Assembly: GCF_030846775.1 (NCBI RefSeq)
Contig: NZ_CP132910.1
Location: 1,212,001-1,276,000, forward strand
Source of the DNA: Geothrix sp. 21YS21S-2
Lineage (GTDB): Bacteria; Acidobacteriota; Holophagae; Holophagales; Holophagaceae
Direction of reading: 5' to 3'
DNA: 64,000 nucleotides
The translations under genes were made by a program, and so were the position numbers. Under the pieces are notes generated by a model that saw only the letters and a list, made by a program, of their open reading frames with translations, did not search any database and had not been told where the DNA came from. Positions within the stretch are counted from its first letter, which is position 1, and every line of letters begins with the position of its first letter. Positions 33,366-40,122 of this stretch are shown here, one piece after another.

Positions 33366-34082
33366 ATGGCAGAGAATGGTCCGGTGACCTGGCCCCTTCC
33401 CCCCGACATGCCCTGGCCCCAGTTCCTCCGGCGCCTTCGGCACCCCGCCCCTCCCCCCGGGTGGCTCGAGGCGGCCGCGGAGCTGGACGAGGTGCGCCGG
33501 CGGCCCCTCCTGCTGCGGTGGATCGCCCAGCACCCCCGCATCGGCGCCCACCTGCGGGCGCGCCTGCTGCCCACCCTCCCCTGGCGGGCGCTGGCCAGCA
33601 TCGCCCAGGACGCCTCGGCCCACCCCCAGGCCCGCCAGCATGCCACGGAGCGCCTCAACGCCCTGTGGCCCGGCCTCACCATGGGCGAGCGCCGCAGCCT
33701 GGCCATGGCCGCGCCCCGGCAACTGTGGCCGCAGATCTGGCGTAACCGCGACCGCCGCGTGCTGGAGGCCTTCCTGCAGCACCCGCGGCTGGGCGCGGAG
33801 AACCTGGAGGCCCTGATCCAGCCTCCCCTCACCGCCCCCCAGGCCGAGGCGCTGCAGGCCTCACGGTGGCTGGAGATGGTGCCGGTGGCCCATCAGGTGC
33901 TGGTGGCCCTGGACCGGGGGCTGGAGAACCCGGACTCGGGGCTGGTCCTCGGCATGGCGTCGCCCTGGATCAAGGCCTTGCCGGAGGAGGAGCGGCTGCT
34001 GGTCGCCGCGCGCATGGTCAATCCGGCCCTTCGCCGCATGGTGCGCGCCTGGGCTTCGCCGCGGCTGGAGGAGCAGGACTAA
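33366..34082 (+). CDS. helical protein of unknown function
   Basis: A 238-residue protein that I do not recognise. It is almost wholly alpha-helical, rich in Leu, Ala, Arg and Trp, with repeated units of about 25 residues such as LLLRWIAQHPRIGAHLRARL, RVLEAFLQHPRLGAENLEAL and MVNPALRRMVRAWASPRLEE. The HPRLG/HPRIG pairs suggest short HEAT-like or leucine-rich-variant repeats. There is no signal peptide, membrane helix or catalytic motif. The ATG at 33366 lies 27 bases from the divergent DUF2520 gene; a later ATG at 33408 is possible. It ends 46 bases before a long palindrome that may stop its transcription. Confidence 0.7.
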   Translation: MAENGPVTWPLPPDMPWPQFLRRLRHPAPPPGWLEAAAELDEVRRRPLLLRWIAQHPRIGAHLRARLLPTLPWRALASIAQDASAHPQARQHATERLNALWPGLTMGERRSLAMAAPRQLWPQIWRNRDRRVLEAFLQHPRLGAENLEALIQPPLTAPQAEALQASRWLEMVPVAHQVLVALDRGLENPDSGLVLGMASPWIKALPEEERLLVAARMVNPALRRMVRAWASPRLEEQD

Positions 34083-34128
34083 GTGGTAACAAAACCATTG
34101 TTTGTCGCCGGGGATTGGTGGGCTTTAT

Positions 34129-34203
34129 CTCCTTCATCCCAACCAGTCGGGTAGGCCGGGGGCGCAAGCTCCCCGGCCTACCCGACTGATTGCGATGAAC
34201 GAG
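34129..34203. repeat. long palindrome between convergent genes
   Basis: Arms 34129-34161 and 34171-34203 pair over 33 bases with three mismatches; the inner 17 bases (AGTCGGGTAGGCCGGGG) are perfect, with loop GCGCAAGCT. It lies between the unknown helical-protein gene and convergent elbB and can act as a bidirectional terminator-like hairpin. The complement of 34145-34187 contains a 34-base block identical to 61150-61183, the 3' end of the group II intron. Confidence 0.88.
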
Positions 34204-34220
34204 GATGGGGCCGTGGATTG

Positions 34221-34901
34221 CTACTGCACCCGCGCGAGCACCTCGGAGCAGCACCGCTCGATCCCCGTCCAGACGTCCGAGATGCGGGCGTCGTCGTACA
34301 TGTAGGCGGGGGTCGTCACCAGCTTCAGGCCCTCGTCGATGACGATCTCGCGCGCGGAGGGCACCGCCTTGTGGGTGACGCCCAGCTTCCCGACGGCGCC
34401 GGCGACGCCCTCCCCCGAGCCCAGGGTCAGCGTCCCCTTGCGGCCCAGGGCCGACAGCACCATGGCCACCAGGGCCGGCGCGATGCAGATGGCGCCCACG
34501 GGCTTGCAGGCCTCGAAGAACGCCGAGGCGAACTTCAGGACGTCGGGGCGCACCGTTCCGGCCGCGCCCTCCCTCGCGAAGGTGCAGAAGTTCTTGGCGA
34601 CGCCGGCGCCCCCGGGCAGGAGAAGCGCGTCGAACTGCGCAGGGTCCGCCTTGGCCAGGTCCATGCACTTGCCCACGCGGGCGATGCGGGAGGCCTCCTC
34701 CAGGACGTTGCGCACGGCGTCCTTGCGGGTTCCGGTGCGGTGGTCCACCACCTCCGCCTGGGGAGCGTCCGGGGCGAAGCACGTGACCCGGGCCCCGTGC
34801 TGGTCCAGGGCCAGCAGGGTGAAGACCGCCTCCCGGATCTCCGCGCCGTCCACGTGGCCGCATCCGGAGAGAAGCACTGCGACGTTGGGAACCTTGGCCA
34901 T
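34221..34901 (-). CDS. elbB: isoprenoid biosynthesis glyoxalase ElbB
   Basis: A 226-residue DJ-1/PfpI-superfamily protein of the ElbB (SCRP-27A) type, shown in E. coli to have glyoxalase activity. Family blocks are VAVLLSGCGHVDGAEIREAV at the start, DALLLPGGAGVAKN, the nucleophile-elbow Cys in GAICIAPALV, and the closing TTPAYMYDDARISDVWTGIE. Length and order are standard. It converges with the unknown helical-protein gene across the palindrome and is divergent from the aminotransferase, only 24 bases separating the two starts. Its name notwithstanding, a role in isoprenoid synthesis is not established. Confidence 0.93.
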   Translation of the reverse strand: MAKVPNVAVLLSGCGHVDGAEIREAVFTLLALDQHGARVTCFAPDAPQAEVVDHRTGTRKDAVRNVLEEASRIARVGKCMDLAKADPAQFDALLLPGGAGVAKNFCTFAREGAAGTVRPDVLKFASAFFEACKPVGAICIAPALVAMVLSALGRKGTLTLGSGEGVAGAVGKLGVTHKAVPSAREIVIDEGLKLVTTPAYMYDDARISDVWTGIERCCSEVLARVQ

Positions 34902-34925
34902 GACCGCCTCCTGTATCCTCTATCC

Positions 34926-36086
34926 ATGATATCCAGACGCCTCCCCGGCTCGTTCGAGTCCAATCCCCTTTCCCGGGAGATCGCCGCGTTCCGCCGGGAG
35001 GGGCGCCCCTTCCTGGACCTCACCTCCTCCAACCCCACCCGCTGCGGGGTCCCCTACCCGGAGGCGGAGATCCTGGCGGCGCTGTCCTCGCCCGCGGTCC
35101 TTTCGTACGACCCGGACCCCCGGGGTCCGGCCCGGGCCCGGGAGGCGGTGGCGGCCTGGCACGGCCTGGACCCCGGGGACCTGGTGCTCACGGCCTCCAC
35201 CTCCGAGGCCTACTCCTGGCTCTTCAAGCTGCTGTGCGACCCCGGGGACGATGTCCTGGTGCCCTCGCCCAGCTACCCCCTCTTCCACTGGCTGGCGGCC
35301 CTGGAGGGCGTGGAGGCCCGGCAGGTGCCGGCCCTGCGCTCGGACCGGTGGGACCTGGACTTCCAGGCCCTGGCCGGGGCCGTGACCCCCCGCACCCGGG
35401 CCGTGGTGGTGGTGAACCCCAACAACCCCACGGGCCAGTTCCTGTCCCGGGGGGAGTGGCGGGAGCTCCTGGCCTTCTGCGCCGCGCGGGGCCTCGCGCT
35501 CCTGGTGGACGAGGTGTTCGCGGACTACGCCCTGGAGCCTGCCCCGGACCACCTCCCCAGCGCCCTTGCGGAGGCGGACCCGCCCTGCCCCCTCTTCGTG
35601 CTTTCGGGCCTCAGCAAGATCGCGGCCCTGCCCCAGGTGAAGCTGGGCTGGATCGCCGCCCGGGGCGGACCCGCCCGGGCCTGCCTGGAGCCCCTGGCCT
35701 TCATCGCCGACCAGTACCTGTCCGTGTCCGCCCCGGCCCTGGCCGCCGCCGGCGCCCTCCTGGGCCTTGCGAAGGGCATCCAGGCCGGGCTCCTGGCGCG
35801 CCTGAGGTCGAACCTGGCCGCCCTGGACGCGGAACTCGCCCGGCGCCCCTCCCTCGGCAGGGCCCGGGTGGAGGGGGGTTGGTCGGCCATCCTCCGCGTA
35901 CCCGCCCTGGAACCGGGAGACGACCTGGCCCTGCGCATCCTCCGGGACGCGGGGGTGCTCCTCCACCCCGGGCACTTCTTCGACCTGCCGGGGGACGGGC
36001 ACCTGGTGTGCAGCCTCCTGCCCGCGGAATTCCCAGAGGGCATCGCGAGGGTGGGGGAAATTCTCGACGGCGTCCGCCCGGAATGA
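34926..36086 (+). CDS. PLP-dependent aminotransferase, class I/II
   Basis: A 386-residue fold-type I aminotransferase. The expected landmarks are present: an N-terminal LTSSNPTRCG, TASTSEAYSWLFKLL, VNPNNPTGQ (pyridine-ring loop), LVDEVFADY with the Asp that pairs with the cofactor nitrogen, and the Schiff-base Lys in LSGLSKIAALPQVKLGWI. The substrate is not fixed; aspartate/aromatic-type enzymes are closest in layout. ATG 34926 is preferred over the long upstream reading, which is a shadow of elbB. It converges with the SRPBCC gene 11 bases downstream. Confidence 0.92.
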   Translation: MISRRLPGSFESNPLSREIAAFRREGRPFLDLTSSNPTRCGVPYPEAEILAALSSPAVLSYDPDPRGPARAREAVAAWHGLDPGDLVLTASTSEAYSWLFKLLCDPGDDVLVPSPSYPLFHWLAALEGVEARQVPALRSDRWDLDFQALAGAVTPRTRAVVVVNPNNPTGQFLSRGEWRELLAFCAARGLALLVDEVFADYALEPAPDHLPSALAEADPPCPLFVLSGLSKIAALPQVKLGWIAARGGPARACLEPLAFIADQYLSVSAPALAAAGALLGLAKGIQAGLLARLRSNLAALDAELARRPSLGRARVEGGWSAILRVPALEPGDDLALRILRDAGVLLHPGHFFDLPGDGHLVCSLLPAEFPEGIARVGEILDGVRPE

Positions 36087-36097
36087 TTATTTTTTAA

Positions 36098-36520
36098 TTA
36101 TTTACCTGAGGCCATGCGGGCCAGGGTGCGCATGCCGGGGGCCAGGCCCTCCCGCAGCGTCCGGCCCCGGGTGAGGGCATAGAACCATGAAAGCAGGCCG
36201 GTTATCTCGATGGAATGGGTCATGCGCGTGCCCAGGTCGCAGGCCTCCTGCGCGTGGGTGTGGTGGATCTCGGCCAGGGGCAGCTTCACCAGGGCCGTGA
36301 ACGAGGCCTGCTCCTCCACCCGGGCCAGGCGGAAGGTGCGGGAGCCCTCGCCCCGGAGCTTCATGCGCCCCAGGGTCCCCGAGGAGAAGGGGCCCGAAAG
36401 CTCGGCGTAGGTGATGCCCGTGTCCCACTGGGGCCAGGCGGATACCTCCTCCAGCTTGGCCCAGACCGCCCCGGGTTCCGCCGAGGTGTCCAGGGTATGC
36501 TCCGCATGCCAACCGACCAT
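36098..36520 (-). CDS. SRPBCC-family protein
   Basis: A protein of about 140 residues with the START/polyketide-cyclase-like fold: AEHTLDTSAEPGAVWAKLEE and VSAWPQWDTGITYAELSGPF open it, and LGTRMTHSIEITGLLSWFYA closes it. These bind small hydrophobic molecules, and the ligand here is unknown. ATG 36520 is selected because the fold begins there and a GGGGG run lies upstream; an in-frame start at 36589 would add 23 residues with a hydrophobic stretch. It converges with the aminotransferase gene. Confidence 0.82.
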   Translation of the reverse strand: MVGWHAEHTLDTSAEPGAVWAKLEEVSAWPQWDTGITYAELSGPFSSGTLGRMKLRGEGSRTFRLARVEEQASFTALVKLPLAEIHHTHAQEACDLGTRMTHSIEITGLLSWFYALTRGRTLREGLAPGMRTLARMASGK

Positions 36521-36672
36521 CGCTGCCGTTCCCCCAGCTAATAATAGCTCATACAGTCCGTTCAATTCATGGCACTTCCAGATAACCATGAATCCGCCCC
36601 GCGGGGTAAGGGGGAAATCGCCGCAGGTGAAAGGGAGGCTCCGACTCTGTATGTTAGAAGGTTGGAGAAGTC

Positions 36673-37953
36673 ATGCAGCCATCAAAACGGGCCCAGTTGG
36701 CCATTTTCTGCACCGTCGTCGTGGATCTCCTCGGCTTCGGCATCGTCATTCCCATCCTTCCGCTCTATGCGAAAAACCTGGCGCTGCACCCCTCGCCCTG
36801 GATGGACTGGGTGAACCACGCGCTCAACCTCAAGGATTCCCCCTTCGTGTTCTGGGCCGGGGTGGTCCTGGTGATCCACCCCATCGCCCAGTTCATCTCC
36901 GCGCCCATCCTCGGGCGGGTGTCGGACCTGGTGGGACGCAGGCCCGTGCTCTGGATGTCCCTCATGGGCACCTGCGCGGCCTACCTCCTCATGGCCATGA
37001 CCGGGAGGTTCGAATGGGTCCTGGCGGCCCGGGTCCTGGACGGCGTCACGGGGGGCAACATCTCCGTGGCACAGGCGGCCATGGCGGATTCCTCCTCGCC
37101 CCAGGAGCGCTCCAAGGCCCTGGGGATCATCGGGGCGGCCTTCGGCCTGGGGTTCGTCCTGGGCCCGGCCCTGGCCGGGATCCTCTCCGGCTCCGCCACG
37201 GGCAAGGCGATGCTCGCGGCCCACGGCTGGCACCTGCCCTTCTTCGTCGCCGCCGGCATGAGCTTCATCGCGTCCATGCTCGTCCTGGTCCTGCTCCCGG
37301 AGACCCTCACGCCCGAGGCGAGGCTCCACGCAAGGAAGGTCCAGAGCCGGGGCCACGCCCTCGTGCACGCCCTGAAGCGCCCCGGGATGCCCCAGATACT
37401 CCTCATCGCCTTCCTGGCCATGACCGGCTTCGCCATGATGGAGGGCACCTACGCCCTCCTCTGCGCCAGGCGGTTCAACTTCAGCCAGAGGGGCGTGGGC
37501 TACCTGTTCGCCTTCGTGGGCATCCTCATCGTCATCTACCAGGGCGGGCTGGTGCGGGTCGTGGCCAAGCGCATCCCCGAGCGGGTCGCGCAGCTGGCGG
37601 GCCTGGCCATGATGGCCTGCAGCCTGCCCCTGATCCCCTACGCCCCCTGGGAGGCGCCCTTCCTCCTGGTCATGGTCCCCCTGGTGTGGGGCTCGGGCAT
37701 GAACCAGACCGCCACCTCGGCCCTGGCCAGCCAGATCACCCCCCGGGACGAGCAGGGCGGCCTATTCGGCGTTATCACATCCATGTCCACCATCGGAAGG
37801 ATCGTGGGTCCGCTCCTGGGCACCTACACCTTCGCCAAGTTCGGCTTCGCCGCGCCCTACTGGGTGGCGGCGGGATGCCTGGCGCTGGGCCTCGTGGTGG
37901 CCATCGGGCTCCTCCGGACGCCGGCGCCGCAGCCCGAGGAAGACCCCATCTGA
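36673..37953 (+). CDS. MFS transporter, TetA-like exporter
   Basis: A 426-residue inner-membrane major-facilitator protein with twelve predicted helices. Motif A between helices 2 and 3 is LGRVSDLVGRRPVL, and helix 5 carries the antiporter motif C-like GAAFGLGFVLGPALAG, both typical of drug:proton antiporters of the TetA/Bcr kind. The first helix FCTVVVDLLGFGIVIPILPLY is characteristic. Substrate is unknown. GGAG lies eight bases before the ATG. hutH follows 19 bases later, so they may share a transcript, though there is no functional link evident between export and histidine breakdown unless the exporter handles a product. Confidence 0.92.
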   Translation: MQPSKRAQLAIFCTVVVDLLGFGIVIPILPLYAKNLALHPSPWMDWVNHALNLKDSPFVFWAGVVLVIHPIAQFISAPILGRVSDLVGRRPVLWMSLMGTCAAYLLMAMTGRFEWVLAARVLDGVTGGNISVAQAAMADSSSPQERSKALGIIGAAFGLGFVLGPALAGILSGSATGKAMLAAHGWHLPFFVAAGMSFIASMLVLVLLPETLTPEARLHARKVQSRGHALVHALKRPGMPQILLIAFLAMTGFAMMEGTYALLCARRFNFSQRGVGYLFAFVGILIVIYQGGLVRVVAKRIPERVAQLAGLAMMACSLPLIPYAPWEAPFLLVMVPLVWGSGMNQTATSALASQITPRDEQGGLFGVITSMSTIGRIVGPLLGTYTFAKFGFAAPYWVAAGCLALGLVVAIGLLRTPAPQPEEDPI

Positions 37954-37972
37954 CACTTCCAACGGAGAATGC

Positions 37973-39457
37973 ATGACCAGCCTGAACGGAAACGACCTTG
38001 ACGCACGCGTCCTGAGGGGCATCGCCCGGGGGGCCGCCGTCACCCTGGACGAGAAGGCCCTGGCCCGCGTGGCGGAGAACCGGAAGGTGATCCAGCGGAT
38101 CCTGGACGAGGGGAGGACGGTCTACGGCATCAACACCGGCTTCGGCCAGTTCGCCACCGTGGTGATCCCCCCCGACCAGCTCGCGCAGCTCCAGCTCAAC
38201 CTCGTGCGCAGCCACGCCGCGGGCGTGGGCGAGCCCCTGCCCAAGGACCAGACCCGGGCGCTCATGGCCGCGCGGATCAACTGCCTGCTCAAGGGGCACT
38301 CGGGCATCCGCCCCGAGCCCATCCGCCTCCTGGCGGCCTGCCTCAACCGCGACGTCCTGCCCGTGGTGCCCTGCCAGGGCAGCGTCGGGGCCTCCGGCGA
38401 CCTGGCCCCCCTGGCGCACATGGCCCTCCTCCTGGTGGGCGAAGGCCTGGCCTGGGACGGCACGGCCCACATCCCCGGCGGCAAGGCCCTGGCCAAGGCC
38501 GGCCTCAAGCCCATCACCCTGGAGCCCAAGGAGGGCCTGGCCCTCATCAACGGCACCCAGCTCATCACCGCCCTCGGAAACCTGGCCGTGGCCCGGCTCA
38601 TGGACCTGGTGCCCCTGGCCGACGAGATCGCCGCCCTGAGCCTGGAGGCCCTGCGGGGCACCCGGGCCCCCTACGACCCCCGCATCCACCAGGCCCGCCC
38701 CCATCCCGGCCAGATCCAGGTGGCCGCCCACATGCTGGAGATCCTGGGCGAGACCAGCGAGATCGCCGAGAGCCACAAGGACTGCACCCGGGTCCAGGAC
38801 GCCTACTCCCTGCGGTGCATCCCCCAGGTGCACGGGGTGACCCGGGACGCCCTCCAGTTCGCCGGGGACATCCTCAAGCGCGAGCTCAACAGCGCCACCG
38901 ACAACCCGATGATCTTCACGGAGACCCAGGAGAGCCGCAGCGGCGGCAACTTCCACGGCCAGTACCCCGCCTTCGCCTGCGACCTGCTGGCCATCGCCGC
39001 CTGCGACCTGGCCAGCATCTCCGAAAGGCGCCAGGAGCGGCTCGTGAACCCGGCCTACTCCGACCTGCCGGCCTTCCTCACCCGGGAGGGGGGCCTGGAA
39101 TCGGGCTTCATGATGGCCCACGTCACCTCCGCGGCCCTGGTCTCGGAGATGAAGGGCCTGGCCAACCCCGCCTGCGTCGACACGATCCCCACCAGCGCCG
39201 GCAAGGAGGACCACGTGAGCATGGGCCCCATCGCCGCCCGCAAGCTCATGCGGGCCGTGGACGCCCTGGAGCAGGTGCTCGCCCTGGAGGCCCGCATGGC
39301 CCTGGAAGGGGTCCGGATCCTCGGCATGGCCCCCGCCAGGGGCCTCGCCCCCCTCATGGAGCGGCTCGCCGCGGCCTGCCCCCCCTGGAACGACCGCCCA
39401 ATGTACGAGGAGATCGCACACGCCGCTGACGCTTTGCGGGTGCATGTGGGAGAATGA
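37973..39457 (+). CDS. hutH: histidine ammonia-lyase
   Basis: First step of histidine degradation: non-oxidative removal of ammonia to give urocanate. The 494-residue product has the Ala-Ser-Gly triad (140-142, in GSVGASGDLAPLAHMAL) that cyclises to the MIO electrophile, the catalytic Tyr in VYGINTGFGQFA, and the later NSATDNPMIF and QERLVNPAYSDLP blocks. Other hut genes (hutU, hutI) are not in the window. A start ATG with GGAG is present. The stop overlaps the HD phosphohydrolase start (ATGA). It could instead be another MIO enzyme such as a Tyr/Phe ammonia-lyase; the overall match is best to HutH. Confidence 0.93.
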   Translation: MTSLNGNDLDARVLRGIARGAAVTLDEKALARVAENRKVIQRILDEGRTVYGINTGFGQFATVVIPPDQLAQLQLNLVRSHAAGVGEPLPKDQTRALMAARINCLLKGHSGIRPEPIRLLAACLNRDVLPVVPCQGSVGASGDLAPLAHMALLLVGEGLAWDGTAHIPGGKALAKAGLKPITLEPKEGLALINGTQLITALGNLAVARLMDLVPLADEIAALSLEALRGTRAPYDPRIHQARPHPGQIQVAAHMLEILGETSEIAESHKDCTRVQDAYSLRCIPQVHGVTRDALQFAGDILKRELNSATDNPMIFTETQESRSGGNFHGQYPAFACDLLAIAACDLASISERRQERLVNPAYSDLPAFLTREGGLESGFMMAHVTSAALVSEMKGLANPACVDTIPTSAGKEDHVSMGPIAARKLMRAVDALEQVLALEARMALEGVRILGMAPARGLAPLMERLAAACPPWNDRPMYEEIAHAADALRVHVGE

Positions 39458-40122
39458 CCGTCATGATCCCCTGGAGAGAGCGATGCGAGGAGGCCCTGGG
39501 GGCCCAGACCCGGGCGGACGCCATCCGCTTCTGGGGAGCCTCGCACGGCTCCAGGCCCATCTTCGACTACCGGTTCGAGCACACCCTGGCCGCGGTGAAG
39601 ATCGCGAAATGGCTGGCCCCCCTGGTGGGGGCCGACCTGGAGACGGTGGAGTGCGCGGCCTGGCTCCATGACTGCCGCAAGGTGCTCAACGACCCTCGGG
39701 CCAAGGACCACCATGCCCAGGAGGCCAGCGACGCCGTGGAGGACATCCTCCGGGGCACGGACTTCCCGCCCGGGAAGATCCCCGCGGTCCGCCACGCCAT
39801 CGAGCATCACGTCGGCCTCAAGCTGACCCGCAGGCTCGAGCCCGTCGAGACGGCCTGCCTCTGGGACGCCGACAAGCTCAGCAAGCTGGGAGCCGCCAGC
39901 CTCGTGCACTACAACTGCATCGCCGGGGCCTTCGACCCCGTCGAGACCTCCGGCATCCTCGCCCGGGGCCAGCACTGGCTGGGCCTGGCCAGGGGCATCG
40001 CCGGCAGCATGAACACCGAGGCCGGGCGCGCCGAGGCCCTGCGCCGCCTGGCCTTCCTCGAGACCTACTACGAACAGCTCCGCCGCGAGTGGAGCGATCC
40101 CATGGAGCCCGCCACGCCATGA
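39454..40122 (+). CDS. HD-domain phosphohydrolase
   Basis: A 222-residue soluble HD-superfamily protein. Metal ligands are visible as His43 (YRFEHT), His72-Asp73 (WLHDCRK) and a later HHAQEASDAV, IEHHVG and WDADKLSKLG series, the arrangement of small YfbR/YqeK/Cas3-HD-like phosphohydrolases acting on nucleotides. The substrate is unknown. It overlaps hutH by four bases upstream and the HEAT-repeat gene by four bases downstream, so it is translated as part of a chain. An alternative start at ATG 39463 would remove three residues. Confidence 0.88.
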   Translation: MTVMIPWRERCEEALGAQTRADAIRFWGASHGSRPIFDYRFEHTLAAVKIAKWLAPLVGADLETVECAAWLHDCRKVLNDPRAKDHHAQEASDAVEDILRGTDFPPGKIPAVRHAIEHHVGLKLTRRLEPVETACLWDADKLSKLGAASLVHYNCIAGAFDPVETSGILARGQHWLGLARGIAGSMNTEAGRAEALRRLAFLETYYEQLRREWSDPMEPATP

